This document shows, piece by piece, positions 8,614 through 18,369 of a stretch of DNA of 64,000 nt. Under the pieces are notes generated by a model. That model worked only from the letters and a program-made list of their open reading frames with translations, had not been told where the DNA came from and did not search any database. Location: assembly GCF_900177625.1 (NCBI RefSeq), contig NZ_FXAU01000001.1, positions 1,170,644-1,234,643 on the forward strand, read 5' to 3'. The translations under genes and the position numbers were made by a program. Source of the stretch: Sphingobacterium psychroaquaticum. GTDB lineage: Bacteria > Bacteroidota > Bacteroidia > Sphingobacteriales > Sphingobacteriaceae. Every line of letters begins with the position of its first letter. Positions within the stretch are counted from its first letter, which is position 1.

Positions 8614-9477
8614 CTAGATCTTAACACCTAGAACCCAGTAGTTCTCAAAGAACCAAATCTTCTGTTTTGCATTATCAATCCCTTTTCGCCCTGTGGTCGG
8701 AATGGTCCGCATATCCGTCCACCCAGTCTTAAAACTACCTTGCAAATACAATCTCTTGTTAAAATGAAACTGGGCTCCGGCTTTGGCTGCGCCACCATAC
8801 CCAGAAATATTCCAGTAGTGATTTTTTCCCTCACCAAAGATACGCACGTCTGATCGTGGAATAATAAGCCCTGCTTCTACCCCTGTTTCCATCGTTAAAT
8901 ACATCTTTCCTGAAGGTGCTACCCAGATATCGTCATAGCGCTCCAGACCAACTGTAGCAAAATTATAACCGTCTGTATGTTCGTATTTAAATTCATCAGG
9001 ATTCAATAGAACCTGATCGCCACTTTGTGTATTTCCAAAAATGCCGCTCGGTATCGCTGGATCCGAAACTTGTGCATCAGCGTACCCCGTAAATTTAACA
9101 GACTGTGGTGTATTGACCACATATTTCATATGGTCCCAACCTAAGGATATAGAATAATTATCGTTGATAAAATAACCAAAATGGAAATTAAACTGTGGAA
9201 TCGTTATCCTTGCGGGGTTAATATAATCTAGCGATAGTTTAGATGGGCGATCGCCTGCTTTTACGTCGTGTAAGGTAAAAGCATAACCTGGTCCTTTGAA
9301 ATGAATATCAGACTTGGCATAGCTTGAAAAGTTGTAGCCCCAGTGAACGAAAAAGCGACCATTATTACTTTCAATACGATGGTTTTTTGGATTAAATATG
9401 CTTTTACGCTCTTCTTGCGCAAAAACGGAAGTAACAGCACATGCCCCTAAAAGGGCAGATAAAATTATGTTTTTCAT
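8614..9477 (-). CDS. secreted hypothetical protein, probable outer-membrane beta-barrel
   Basis: 287 residues with a Sec signal peptide (about 1-20, cleavage after VFAQ). The mature part is rich in alternating aromatic and polar strands (FFVHWGYNFSSY, FNFHFGYFINDNYSISLGWDHM, LYLQGSFKTGW). It ends with an aromatic-rich strand, ENYWVLGVKI, as outer-membrane barrels do. No catalytic motif is visible. It stands alone between tRNA-Arg and acn. A role in surface structure or porin-like function is possible but unknown. Confidence 0.65.
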   Translation of the reverse strand: MKNIILSALLGACAVTSVFAQEERKSIFNPKNHRIESNNGRFFVHWGYNFSSYAKSDIHFKGPGYAFTLHDVKAGDRPSKLSLDYINPARITIPQFNFHFGYFINDNYSISLGWDHMKYVVNTPQSVKFTGYADAQVSDPAIPSGIFGNTQSGDQVLLNPDEFKYEHTDGYNFATVGLERYDDIWVAPSGKMYLTMETGVEAGLIIPRSDVRIFGEGKNHYWNISGYGGAAKAGAQFHFNKRLYLQGSFKTGWTDMRTIPTTGRKGIDNAKQKIWFFENYWVLGVKI

Positions 9478-9491
9478 AAAGTATAATGGAA

Positions 9492-9515
9492 AACCCGGTA
9501 CGAAAGTACCGGGTT
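9492..9515 (-). terminator. terminator of acn
   Basis: AACCCGGTAC-GAAA-GTACCGGGTT is a perfect 10-bp stem with a 4-nt loop, followed on the minus strand by TTTT. It lies 28 bp after the acn stop. Confidence 0.8.
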
Positions 9516-9543
9516 AAACACTCAAAATAAATTTTGGGAATAA

Positions 9544-11808
9544 CTATCCTTGATTCTTGCGAATAATATTCAACGCACCGCCGGCCTTAAACCATTCAAT
9601 TTGTTGTTTATTATAAGTGTGGTTCGCTAAGATTTCTTCTTTTGTACCATCAGCATGGTGTAATACCAATGTTAATGGTGTTCCTGGAGCAAAAGAAGTC
9701 AAGCCAACGATATCAATTGTATCGTCTTCTAAAATTTTATTGTAATCATCTTTGTTTGCAAATGTCAAACCAAGCATACCTTGTTTTTTCAAGTTTGTCT
9801 CGTGGATACGTGCAAATGATTTAACCAATACCGCACGAACACCTAAGTGACGAGGCTCCATCGCTGCGTGCTCACGTGAAGAACCTTCACCATAGTTTTC
9901 ATCACCTACCACAATCGAACCAATACCCGCCGCTTTATACGCACGTTGTGTTGCTGGAACAGCACCGTATGTACCTGTCAATTGGTTTTTAACATCATCC
10001 GTATTATCGTTGAAGTAGTTTACCGCTCCAATCAACATGTTGTTTGAGATGTTATCCAAGTGACCACGGTATTTCAACCAAGGACCAGCCATTGAGATAT
10101 GGTCCGTAGTACATTTACCTTTTGCTTTGATCAAAAGTTTCAAACCTTTAAGGTCTGTACCTTCCCATGCTGCGAAAGGCTCCAACAATTGTAAACGATC
10201 TGATGTCGGCGCTACATCAACAACGACATTCGATCCGTCTGCTGCTGGTGCTTGGTAACCTGCATCTTCTACTGCAAAACCTTTTGTTGGCAATTCGTCA
10301 CCTACAGGTGGATCAAGTTTAACTTGTTCACCATTTTTATTTGTTAAGGTATCCGTAACAGGATTAAATCCTAGGTTACCTGAAATAGCAATCGCAGCTA
10401 CCATCTCTGGTGAAGTTACGAATGCATATGTATTCGGGTTACCATCAGCACGTTTTGCAAAGTTACGGTTGAACGAGTGTACAATCGTGTTCTTCTCTTG
10501 CTTATCCGCATCTTTACGATCCCACATACCGATACATGGACCACATGCATTAGTAAAGATTGTTGCATTAAGATCTTCGAAAGTTTTTAATAAACCATCG
10601 CGATCTGCTGTGTAACGCACTTGCTCCGAGCCTGGGTTAATACCAAACTCAGCTTTGGTTACAAGACCTTTATCAATTGCTTGTTTAGCGATTGAAGCTG
10701 CACGAGACAAATCTTCGTATGAAGAGTTTGTACATGAACCTATCAATCCCCATTCTACAGTTAAAGGCCATCCGTTTTTCTCTGCCTCTTCGCGCATACG
10801 AGAAACAGGTGTATACAAGTCAGGTGTAAAAGGACCATTCAAAGAAGGCTCTAATTCTGACAAGTTGATTTCAATTAATTGATCGAAATATTGTTCTGGG
10901 TTTGCATAAACCTCAGCATCCGCAGTTAAGTGACCTTTGATCGCATTTGCTGCATCAGCTACTTCATTACGATCTGTAGCGCGTAAGTAACGCTCCATAG
11001 ATTCGTCGTATCCGAAAGTAGATGTTGTTGCACCAATCTCAGCACCCATATTACAGATTGTACCTTTACCTGTACAAGAAAGGGATTCAGCACCTTCGCC
11101 AAAATACTCAACGATAGCACCTGTACCACCTTTTACAGTTAAAATACCAGCAACTTTCAAGATCACATCTTTAGGAGATGCCCAACCTGATAGCTTACCT
11201 GTTAATTTAACGCCAATAAGTTTAGGGAATTTAAGCTCCCATGGAAGACCTGCCATTACATCACATGCATCCGCACCACCCACACCAATAGCGATCATTC
11301 CTAGACCACCAGCATTTACAGTATGTGAATCCGTACCGATCATCAAACCACCCGGGAAAGCGTAGTTTTCTAATACGACTTGGTGAATAATACCTGCTCC
11401 TGGTTTCCAGAAACCGATACCATATTTATTAGATACCGAAGAAAGGAAATTAAACACTTCCGAACTTTCGTTTTTAGCACGTGTTAAATCTTGCTCCGCA
11501 CCATCTCTAGCTTGAATCAAGTGATCACAGTGTACCGTTGAAGGTACAGCTACCTTCGGGCGACCAGCTTGCATAAACTGTAACAACGCCATTTGTGCTG
11601 TTGCATCCTGCATCGCTACGCGATCTGGTGCAAAGTCAACATAAGAAGTACCACGCTCGTAAGCTTCTGTGGCATTTCCGGCCCATAAGTGAGCGTACAA
11701 AATTTTCTCAGATAGGGTCAAAGGCTTATTCACCAATTTACGAGCAGCAGCAATGCGCTCATCGTATTGGCTGTAAACCTTCTTGATCATTTCTATATCA
11801 AAAGCCAT
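9544..11808 (-). CDS. acn: aconitate hydratase
   Basis: 754 residues. It isomerises citrate to isocitrate in the TCA cycle using a [4Fe-4S] cluster. The cluster cysteines are seen in [10 protein letters not shown] (about residue 358) and [10 protein letters not shown] (about 421-424). [11 protein letters not shown] marks the substrate site, and the swivel domain near the C-terminus carries [15 protein letters not shown]. The length and motifs are those of the mitochondrial-type enzyme usual in Bacteroidota rather than AcnB. It is monocistronic with its own terminator. Confidence 0.95.
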   Translation of the reverse strand: MAFDIEMIKKVYSQYDERIAAARKLVNKPLTLSEKILYAHLWAGNATEAYERGTSYVDFAPDRVAMQDATAQMALLQFMQAGRPKVAVPSTVHCDHLIQARDGAEQDLTRAKNESSEVFNFLSSVSNKYGIGFWKPGAGIIHQVVLENYAFPGGLMIGTDSHTVNAGGLGMIAIGVGGADACDVMAGLPWELKFPKLIGVKLTGKLSGWASPKDVILKVAGILTVKGGTGAIVEYFGEGAESLSCTGKGTICNMGAEIGATTSTFGYDESMERYLRATDRNEVADAANAIKGHLTADAEVYANPEQYFDQLIEINLSELEPSLNGPFTPDLYTPVSRMREEAEKNGWPLTVEWGLIGSCTNSSYEDLSRAASIAKQAIDKGLVTKAEFGINPGSEQVRYTADRDGLLKTFEDLNATIFTNACGPCIGMWDRKDADKQEKNTIVHSFNRNFAKRADGNPNTYAFVTSPEMVAAIAISGNLGFNPVTDTLTNKNGEQVKLDPPVGDELPTKGFAVEDAGYQAPAADGSNVVVDVAPTSDRLQLLEPFAAWEGTDLKGLKLLIKAKGKCTTDHISMAGPWLKYRGHLDNISNNMLIGAVNYFNDNTDDVKNQLTGTYGAVPATQRAYKAAGIGSIVVGDENYGEGSSREHAAMEPRHLGVRAVLVKSFARIHETNLKKQGMLGLTFANKDDYNKILEDDTIDIVGLTSFAPGTPLTLVLHHADGTKEEILANHTYNKQQIEWFKAGGALNIIRKNQG

Positions 11809-12024
11809 TCTATTTAATAATTTATTTGATGTACTGTGTAACTAATATCCAATCGGTTGCCTGATTTTCAATTGATACAAAAATACAAAAAAGAATACGT
11901 TTATGGTAGTTTTCTGCCACCTAACCATAATTTGGAATCAATCCAAACAACTGTTTGAGAAACTTAAAACATATGAACTGCAGGAACGAGCAAGCGGGCA
12001 GAAGAACACCCTGCAAAATAAAAA

Positions 12025-12046
12025 GAGCCACAAGATATTGTGGCTC
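12025..12046 (-). terminator. terminator of rpe
   Basis: GAGCCACAA-GATA-TTGTGGCTC is a perfect 9-bp stem. On the minus strand it is followed by TTTTTATTTT. It lies 36 bp after the rpe stop codon. Confidence 0.82.
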
Positions 12047-12081
12047 CTATACAATCAAAATAACGAAAAGTAAACAAGGAA

Positions 12082-12765
12082 TTATGCTTCCTGACTTACT
12101 AAACCTGTTGCATTTTTCAATACCTCAACCGCTTTAGTCGGGTTCTCCGCTGCAAAAACACTGTTTCCAGCAACCAAAACGTCCGCACCTGCGGCTAAAA
12201 GCTTATCTACATTTGCTGCTCCTACCCCACCGTCAACCTCAATTAGTAGACCATCGTTTACCCCAGCAGCTAATGCGCGTAGTTCTTTGATTTTATTATA
12301 GGTTTGTTCAATAAACTTCTGCCCACCAAAACCTGGGTTCACAGACATTAGACAAACTAAATCAATATCCTGAATAATATCTTTTAATAACCCTATTGGC
12401 GTGTGGGGGTTTAAGGCCACACCTGCTTTACATCCAAGCTCTTTGATTGCCGCCAATGTTCTATGTAAATGTGTACAAGCTTCGTAATGTACCGTAATAA
12501 CGGCCGCTCCAGAATCTTTACATACTTGCAAATAACGATCTGGATCAACGATCATTAAATGTACGTCTAATGGCTTTTTAGCATGCTTAGCAATGGCTTG
12601 CATCACCGGGAAACCAAAAGAAATATTAGGAACAAAAACGCCATCCATAATATCGATATGGAACCAATCTGCTTTACTCGCATTCACCATTTCAATATCG
12701 CGTTGAAGGTTTGCAAAATCGGCTGCCAAAACGGAAGGAGCTATTAAATGTTTTGATGTGGACAT
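12082..12765 (-). CDS. rpe: ribulose-phosphate 3-epimerase
   Basis: 227 residues forming a TIM barrel that interconverts ribulose 5-phosphate and xylulose 5-phosphate in the pentose phosphate pathway. Seen motifs are APSVLAADFANL, HIDIMDGVFVPNISFG (metal His and Asp), DVHLMIVDP, VMSVNPGFGGQKF-type loop (here LMSVNPGFGGQKF), EVDGGV and GNSVF. The length is normal and the product cytoplasmic. A ~190-bp gap separates it from the divergent phosphohydrolase gene. Confidence 0.95.
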   Translation of the reverse strand: MSTSKHLIAPSVLAADFANLQRDIEMVNASKADWFHIDIMDGVFVPNISFGFPVMQAIAKHAKKPLDVHLMIVDPDRYLQVCKDSGAAVITVHYEACTHLHRTLAAIKELGCKAGVALNPHTPIGLLKDIIQDIDLVCLMSVNPGFGGQKFIEQTYNKIKELRALAAGVNDGLLIEVDGGVGAANVDKLLAAGADVLVAGNSVFAAENPTKAVEVLKNATGLVSQEA

Positions 12766-12948
12766 GTTGCTATTTTATGTTTTACACGACAAAGATAACG
12801 AAGTCTGAACGAATAGCCGAAAAAAACAACGTGAATTACTTCAAACGACACCTATGTAACAAGATCCACATTTCGACAAAAGGCAGATTTTGCTTATTGC
12901 ATGTAAGATTTTAAAACAATGCTCAATATAGATATGCGCATTTTTAGC

Positions 12949-12956
12949 TAAGTTTG
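12949..12956 (+). promoter_or_regulatory. TAnnTTTG -7 box of the HD phosphodiesterase gene
   Basis: TAAGTTTG matches the Bacteroidota -7 consensus. Transcription would begin about 12961. This makes the in-frame TTG at 12954 unusable and favours the GTG at 12999 as start codon. No clear -33 element was seen. Confidence 0.5.
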
Positions 12957-12998
12957 TTATATAATACAGTTGTAGAAAGATTAAAAACACTTTATCCA

Positions 12999-15128
12999 GT
13001 GGCGAAACTCAAAATAAATTACGTTCGGGGCAAAACACAAAATAGTTCATTTATCATTAAGGTAGCCATGGTAATGGCCACCATTATCCTGATATGCATT
13101 TTTCTTCCGAAACAACCTCGCTTTCGATACGAATTTCAAAAGGGAAAGGCATGGAATCATGATAATTTGATTTCGCCTTATAATTTTGCAATACTAAAGA
13201 CTCCGGAGGAGCTCAACCGCGATAAAGAGCAGATTCTAAAGACTGTGCAGCCAATCTATAACCTCAATAGCAATATTAGCAAAGAGCAGATTGACCAGTT
13301 TAATATTGATGTGATCGAAAAGTGGCAGATAAGTAATATGGATTCCCTTTCGAAGCAGGAACTAACGACCTATCAAGCGGTTGGAAATAGTTTGTTAAAC
13401 TATATCTATAACCGTGGAGTAATATCTCTCAATAATCGCTATCAAAACAAAGGTGCAAATGGGGATAATACCGATGAGGCACAAAAACAATATAATTTTA
13501 CCCTCGTACATGATAACATCGCGCAGCAGAAAAATACAGCTGATATCTTCACTATTGAGGCGGCCAATGAATATGTACGGGACGCTATTGCAAAAAACAC
13601 CAAGATAGACCGTAAGGCCTGGTTAACGGAGATCCTTAAAAACTATATTACCATCAATTTTATTTTTGACGAGAACCTAACGAACAAAATTGAACAAACC
13701 GCGTTGGCTAATATCTCCAGCACAAGAGGTATGGTACAAAAGGGAGAGTTAATCGTAGAAAAGGATAAAGTCATAAACAATGATATTTACCAAAAACTGG
13801 AGTCGCTACGACGGGCTTTTGAGGATGAGTCCAAGATTAGTGGAAACCAAAGCTATGTTGCTTTAGGTCAATTCCTCATGATCTCTCTATGCGTGGTATT
13901 GCTCATGGTATTCCTGTTTTTCTTTCGCGAGTCTATATTTTACAACAACAGGCTTATATCGATCATCATGATCGTTATCTTATCCATGCTCGCTGTCCTT
14001 TCATGGGCCATTACGGTTAAGATACCAAGTTTATATTACATTCCTTATTGTTCCGTACCGATCATTATACGTGTATTATTTGATACACGGGTAGCGCTTA
14101 ATATCCATTTATTAATGGTTTTGATTGCCGCACTTTTTGTACCGAATAGCTACGAATTTGTGTTCTTGCAGTTTACGACCGGTATGGTTGCTATTTATAG
14201 TATTAAAACGCTCGTAAAACGTGAGCAGTTCTTAATATCAGCCATCATAATTTTAAGCACTTATATCATCGGCTATATCGGCTTGTTCCTCACGCGTAAT
14301 GGATCACTGCACAGTATTTACTGGTCTGATATTGTACCTTTTGTTGTGAGTGTGGGTTTGACCCTCCTCGCCTATCCTTTGATTTATGCTTTTGAGCGTT
14401 TGTTTGGTATTGTTTCGGATTTAACGTTGATGGAACTGACGAACAGTAATTCAAAGCTGTTGCGGGAACTCTCACTCAAAGCGCCGGGTACTTTTCAACA
14501 CTCCCTCCAGGTGGCTAATCTCGCGGAGGCAGCCATATACAAAATTGGAGGAAATCCACTCTTGGTTCGCGCAGGGGCCTTGTATCATGATATTGGAAAA
14601 ATGCTTAATCCGCTTTTCTTTATTGAGAACCAGAAGGCTGACAGCAATCCCCACAGTGAACTCACACCGGAGCAGTCTGCACAGATTATCATTTCACACG
14701 TTCACAAAGGTATTGAGATGGCTAAGAAGAATCAGTTACCAGAAGTGGTTATTGATTTCATTCGTACGCACCATGGTACCACCCGAGTGGATTACTTCTA
14801 CAATATGTTTATTAAGAACAACCCGAACAAACTGGTTGACGAGAGTATCTTTCGCTATCCGGGGCCTGTCCCAATCTCCAAGGAGACCGCTGTCCTGATG
14901 ATTGCAGATTCTGTGGAAGCGGCTTCTAGAGCGATGAAGGAACCAACCGAGGAGTCAATCAATACCTTGGTGGATAAAATTATTGACTACAAAATTACGC
15001 AACGTCAATTTATTCATGCGAACATCACCATGCGGGATATAACGGAGGTATCTGATATCTTTAAGTCGATGTTGAAGAGTATTTATCACGTACGAATCGA
15101 TTACGAAGCAAGTAAAAAGCAGGCCTAA
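12999..15128 (+). CDS. 7TM-HD family phosphohydrolase (PgpH-type, probable c-di-AMP phosphodiesterase)
   Basis: About 709 residues from the GTG at 12999, reading (M)AKLKINYVRGK. One N-terminal membrane helix is followed by an extracytoplasmic 7TMR-HDED-like domain (about 60-275). A block of seven membrane helices (about 285-470) and a C-terminal HD domain (about 490-700) follow. The HD metal ligands are visible in FQHSLQVANLAE, ALYHDIGKM, HVHKGIEMAK, THHGTTRVDYF and MIADSVEAASR. Characterised PgpH proteins hydrolyse c-di-AMP to pApA. The TTG at 12954 lies in the promoter box, so the shorter start is chosen. Confidence 0.86.
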   Translation: MAKLKINYVRGKTQNSSFIIKVAMVMATIILICIFLPKQPRFRYEFQKGKAWNHDNLISPYNFAILKTPEELNRDKEQILKTVQPIYNLNSNISKEQIDQFNIDVIEKWQISNMDSLSKQELTTYQAVGNSLLNYIYNRGVISLNNRYQNKGANGDNTDEAQKQYNFTLVHDNIAQQKNTADIFTIEAANEYVRDAIAKNTKIDRKAWLTEILKNYITINFIFDENLTNKIEQTALANISSTRGMVQKGELIVEKDKVINNDIYQKLESLRRAFEDESKISGNQSYVALGQFLMISLCVVLLMVFLFFFRESIFYNNRLISIIMIVILSMLAVLSWAITVKIPSLYYIPYCSVPIIIRVLFDTRVALNIHLLMVLIAALFVPNSYEFVFLQFTTGMVAIYSIKTLVKREQFLISAIIILSTYIIGYIGLFLTRNGSLHSIYWSDIVPFVVSVGLTLLAYPLIYAFERLFGIVSDLTLMELTNSNSKLLRELSLKAPGTFQHSLQVANLAEAAIYKIGGNPLLVRAGALYHDIGKMLNPLFFIENQKADSNPHSELTPEQSAQIIISHVHKGIEMAKKNQLPEVVIDFIRTHHGTTRVDYFYNMFIKNNPNKLVDESIFRYPGPVPISKETAVLMIADSVEAASRAMKEPTEESINTLVDKIIDYKITQRQFIHANITMRDITEVSDIFKSMLKSIYHVRIDYEASKKQA

Positions 15129-15202
15129 AAAATGACCGGTGTAAATAATAGTTTTGAGTTTCAGAAAGTTATTGAAATTTACTAAAAAAAGCCGTTTTAC
15201 GC

Positions 15203-15233
15203 TTTGCAGATTGAAATATTTGCCTTATGTTTG
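15203..15233 (+). promoter_or_regulatory. promoter of tRNA-Ser(GCT)
   Basis: TTTG (15203-15206) and TATGTTTG (15226-15233) are 19 bp apart, matching the -33/-7 Bacteroidota promoter. The tRNA begins 15 bp after the -7 box. Confidence 0.6.
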
Positions 15234-15247
15234 CAATGTCAAAACAC

Positions 15248-15334
15248 GGAGAGATGCCTGAGTGGCCGAAAGGAACAGTTTGCTAAACTGTCGTACTGGA
15301 AACGGTACCGTGGGTTCGAATCCCACTCTCTCCG
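15248..15334 (+). tRNA. tRNA-Ser(GCT)
   Basis: A class II tRNA. The acceptor pairs GGAGAGA with TCTCTCC, discriminator G. The anticodon region CAGTTTGCTAAACTG gives anticodon GCT, which reads AGC/AGU. It has a long variable arm and a T-arm GTGGGTTCGAATCCCAC. Its 3' 17 bp are repeated exactly at 15463-15479, a sign of past integration at this gene. Confidence 0.96.
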
Positions 15335-15479
15335 CTAAGACTAAAAAAAGTTCAATCCAAAAGATTGGATTTTTTTTATGCAATAGCATTTAGGGATGAG
15401 ACCCCACGGGTTCGATCCACAGGAGGTTCAGGGTTGTGCTTGGGGCATGTAGGGGCTGAACCAATCCCACTCTCTCCGC
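15319..15479 (+). repeat. 17-bp direct repeat of the tRNA-Ser 3' end (att-like pair)
   Basis: AATCCCACTCTCTCCGC occurs at 15319-15335, inside the tRNA, and again at 15463-15479. The 127 bp between them encode nothing obvious. They include a 7-bp inverted repeat (GGTTCAG at 15425, CTGAACC at 15456) directly before the second copy. Duplicated tRNA 3' ends are what tyrosine-integrase elements leave as attL/attR, so this looks like a scar or empty att pair. No integrase remains nearby. Confidence 0.7.
15354..15378 (+). terminator. terminator after tRNA-Ser(GCT)
   Basis: AATCCAA-AAGA-TTGGATT forms a 7-bp stem with a 4-nt loop and runs into a stretch of T's. It begins 20 bp after the tRNA. Confidence 0.7.
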
Positions 15480-15823
15480 CAAATGGCAGCAAATAATGTC
15501 AGAACCCTATAAACAACACTATTTATGGGGTTTTCTGCTTTTAAACCCCTCCCTAAGATTTCCAATTTCTCATATGCAAAAGGGCAAAATCGAGACCCAT
15601 TTTTTTAGGCTATGAAAAAGCCATAAAAAACACAGATACATAACCATGTGCCGGCAACGGTTCATCGACCACATACAAATCTTCATCTAGTACGGTGATA
15701 TTTATGAAACCGGAAATCGCAAGTTATCGTAATTGGACATTTTACTAGACCCGTTCTTTGTACCAGGGAGATAATAGGTACCTCTATTTCTCCTCAATAT
15801 TTTTATCATCTAAGTATTTTTCT
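15480..15823. other. non-coding stretch of a probable element scar
   Basis: No supportable gene was found. A hairpin AACCCTATAAA (15503-15513) / TTTATGGGGTT (15522-15532) has an 11-bp stem with one wobble pair. The stretch is otherwise AT-rich with stops in all frames. Together with the att-like repeat just before it, it reads as the decayed end of an integrated element. Confidence 0.4.
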
Positions 15824-16469
15824 TTACTCCGATTGGTGACCCGTCTGTTGCTTCCAGTAGGTCAATATACTTCGTCGATGCTGCCTATACTCATCCGGAA
15901 TATCATTAAATGGCTCCATTATGATCGTCACGGTCTTGTCTACCGGCCAGCTCCAATAGTTTTCTTTCAAAACAGCGTCAGATGACCTAATGTTCCAGTC
16001 CGGAAAATTCATCAAGTAAAATCTGTCCTTTGTAATTTTGTCAAGATAGATGCCAGCATCCTCAAGCACAGTCGAATCGAAATACCTTCCTTTTAAAGTG
16101 GTATTTAACTGCTCATCATTTAAAGTGAATACGATTTCTTCCACAGTCAAACTATCCGTATTTTTTCTCTCTATATTCTTATGAAATTCAAGTATCTGTC
16201 GTAATTCATCTTCTACGGAAAAACTGTCCTCTGCTGTCATGATAATTGCAAAAAGGTCTTCCTGATGAATTTCAAAAGTTCGATCAGTGGGATTTATTGT
16301 GATAGTTGCTTTTTGACTAACGATACTATTACTTTCTATACCAATAATAGAAGCTAGTGCAAAAAAAAAATATACTTACGGGATCCATGTGAGTGAAATA
16401 ATGGTTTTTCAATCCTAATATAATAAAAACACTCAAACACTTCAGATAAAACTTTCTTACCACCCTCAT
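15824..16469 (-). pseudogene. hypothetical membrane-anchored protein, frameshifted in a 10-base homopolymer
   Basis: The intact-looking part (16240 to 15824) encodes 138 residues from MTAEDSFSV. Upstream, open reading continues without stops from an ATG at 16469 (MRVVRKFYLK), through a hydrophobic segment, to ten T's on the minus strand (A-run at 16361-16370), where the frame changes by one. With nine T's, 15824-16469 would be one 214-residue ORF with a membrane segment near residues 30-45. The total length is 646 bp, one more than a multiple of three. This may be a phase-variable tract, a pseudogene or a homopolymer sequencing error. No family was recognised. Confidence 0.6.
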
Positions 16470-16533
16470 AAGGATATACTTTAATCATACTATAGAGGTC
16501 TAGAATGATAATTACAGCATTAACAAACTTTTT

Positions 16534-17352
16534 TTACTCAGCATTATTCAGTGTCCATATTATTGCTTTCTCTTTAGCTGCTTTAAAAATTGTTGTATGC
16601 TTCTCATTAGGTTCGTCTGAATATTCCCATTTCAAATACACGGGACTTTCTGTTTTCAAAATATTGGCCAACTCCTTTGTATAAGGAGAAATATCTGCTG
16701 CATCTGAACCTGCAAACCACAAAACCTTTTTATCGGTTGAGAATTCCGATAAATGGTCTTTTGCGGTTCTTACTAAATAATGATTGTTCCACCATAAAGA
16801 TGGATCAAAAGCGATATAATTGTCGAACATCGTCGGGTGAAGGAAAAAGGTTTCCATTACAAAAAGTCCAGCTGCAGACTCGCCGATAATACTCTTTTCC
16901 TCTGTAGTCCGATATCGTCTATTGATTTCAGGAAAAAGCTCTTCGTTTATAAATGCTCTGAATTTTTCACCCCCCCCAACAGCAGATGCAATTTCCTTAT
17001 CTTTTTCCACTTCGGTAACCCCTGTCAAATCTCTTCTTCTTTGCGTATTTTCAATACCGACAAGAATTAATGGTTTGATTTTATCTTCTTTAATAAGCTT
17101 AGCCAAAGTATTGGCAATGTGTGGGAAATCTTCCTTTATTCCACCATCAGCCATATACATCACGGGCAAACTGTCTGTTTTTTTTATATAATCGTCTGGG
17201 ATCCAGATATTGATAACTCTATCCTCACCAATTTGTATCGATTTAAGGGTAAAAGTTTCATGCGCAGGAATTGGCTCACTTTGTTTTGAAGCGTTCGAAC
17301 AACTTGTCAGGAATAAAACTCCTAAAAATAAAATGTAATACATGCTTTTCAT
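16534..17352 (-). CDS. alpha/beta hydrolase-fold lipoprotein (esterase D/Fes-like)
   Basis: 272 residues with a lipoprotein signal peptide (LFLTSCSN, lipid-bearing Cys near 18). The fold is that of the putative esterase family: INIWIPDDYIKKTDSLPVMYMADGG early, the nucleophile elbow GESAAG (Ser near 159), and a C-terminal His in EKHTTIFKAA. Relatives cleave ester bonds such as ferric-enterobactin or S-formylglutathione. The substrate here is unknown. It lies alone in a decayed patch, so acquisition by transfer is possible. Confidence 0.78.
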   Translation of the reverse strand: MKSMYYILFLGVLFLTSCSNASKQSEPIPAHETFTLKSIQIGEDRVINIWIPDDYIKKTDSLPVMYMADGGIKEDFPHIANTLAKLIKEDKIKPLILVGIENTQRRRDLTGVTEVEKDKEIASAVGGGEKFRAFINEELFPEINRRYRTTEEKSIIGESAAGLFVMETFFLHPTMFDNYIAFDPSLWWNNHYLVRTAKDHLSEFSTDKKVLWFAGSDAADISPYTKELANILKTESPVYLKWEYSDEPNEKHTTIFKAAKEKAIIWTLNNAE

Positions 17353-17449
17353 CTGTGAATGATTTTGGTTAGGTGTTATATCGAATAACTTCTTGTCTAT
17401 ACAGCTAAACTACAAAAAAAAGACAATGTCATTAACACTGGCTTTTAAT

Positions 17450-17494
17450 ATTCTAGTACGAGGAAATCCGTTACAGATTTCCTCGTACTAGAAT
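17450..17494. repeat. perfect 19-bp inverted repeat with 7-nt loop
   Basis: ATTCTAGTACGAGGAAATC (17450-17468) is followed by a 7-nt loop and its exact complement (17476-17494). It sits in the 378-bp gap between the esterase start and the truncated efflux adaptor start, about 240 bp before the latter. No T-run follows on either strand, so a simple terminator is unlikely. It could be an operator, a REP-like palindrome or the end of a small mobile element. Nothing else was recognised in the gap. Confidence 0.7.
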
Positions 17495-17730
17495 ACCATG
17501 TCCAGCAAAATTAAACATTCAACCTTTTAAAAAATCAGCAGCCTAATTAATAAATAACATTTTTAGGTTAAGTTATTCATGTGATTTCATCTTATCTACA
17601 AATTCGAAGTCGTAACTACTCGATATTTCAGATAATAGATTAGGCAGACCATCGGACAAAATATGATATGCTGCGCGATCAACACTTTTTTAGTACATCT
17701 GTCAGGAATAATGATAAAAAATAATAACCG

Positions 17731-18369
17731 ATGAAGCGTTTTACAAGCAAAAAAAATGTATTAGTTTTGTTCTTAACGACTATGCTTTCATTGCACAGTT
17801 GTAATAAGACCGAACAGAATACTCAAGATAGTCCACAAACCATAGAAGCAGAAGTCCTGCCCCTTCAAATTGTCAATGCACAGATTGATCAATCATTTCG
17901 TACAAATCTTCAAGGTAAAACAAATATAGAGTTACGCCCACAAATTAGTGGCTACATCGACAAAATTTATGTAGATGAAGGTGCCTACGTCCAAAGTGGT
18001 CAACCTATATTTCGTATTAATGCTACTGTCTATAGAGAACAGAAAAACACCGCCTTAGCCTCACTTGAAATGGCAAGATCACAATTAGCAACTGCTGAAT
18101 TAGAATTGGATAAATACAAAGTGTTAAGCAATAAAAAAGTTGTAGCGGATTTCCAACACCAAAAAGCTAAAACAGCCTATCAAAATGCTAAAGCCTCAGT
18201 ACAGCAGCAACAAACCTTAGTGGCTTCAGCTGATGTCAACATAGGTTTTGCTGTGATTAAAGCGCCTGTGAATGGTTATATTGGACGTATTCCCAATCGT
18301 TTGGGAGCTTTAGTGGGGCCTACAGACGCACGGCCTTTGAATACTTTATCACAAGCTTTTAGCGGATGA
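17731..18369 (+). pseudogene. truncated RND efflux periplasmic adaptor (HlyD/AcrA family)
   Basis: 212 residues, versus about 360-400 for a full adaptor. It has a lipoprotein-type signal (LSLHSCNK, Cys near 25), the first half of the lipoyl domain (ELRPQISGYIDKIYVDEGAYVQSGQPIF), the coiled-coil hairpin (about 95-165), and the return strand FAVIKAPVNGYIGRIPNRLGALVGPTD. It breaks off after LNTLSQ, where adaptors continue into the beta-barrel, and ends AFSG-stop. The stop region overlaps the end of the convergent gene at 18359, which marks a recombination junction near 18350. No RND pump follows. Confidence 0.8.

Noticed and set aside
9470..9480. TTATG...CATAA near the start of the barrel protein gene
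   Set aside because: The spacer is 5 bp, not 8, and it overlaps the start codon.
12760..12800. TTATG near the rpe start as a sixth regulon dyad
   Set aside because: The right half (CATAA/CAWWA) is missing at the N8 spacing.
12954..12998. TTG start giving a 15-residue extension of the HD phosphodiesterase
   Set aside because: The TTG lies within the TAAGTTTG promoter box, so it would not be in the transcript.
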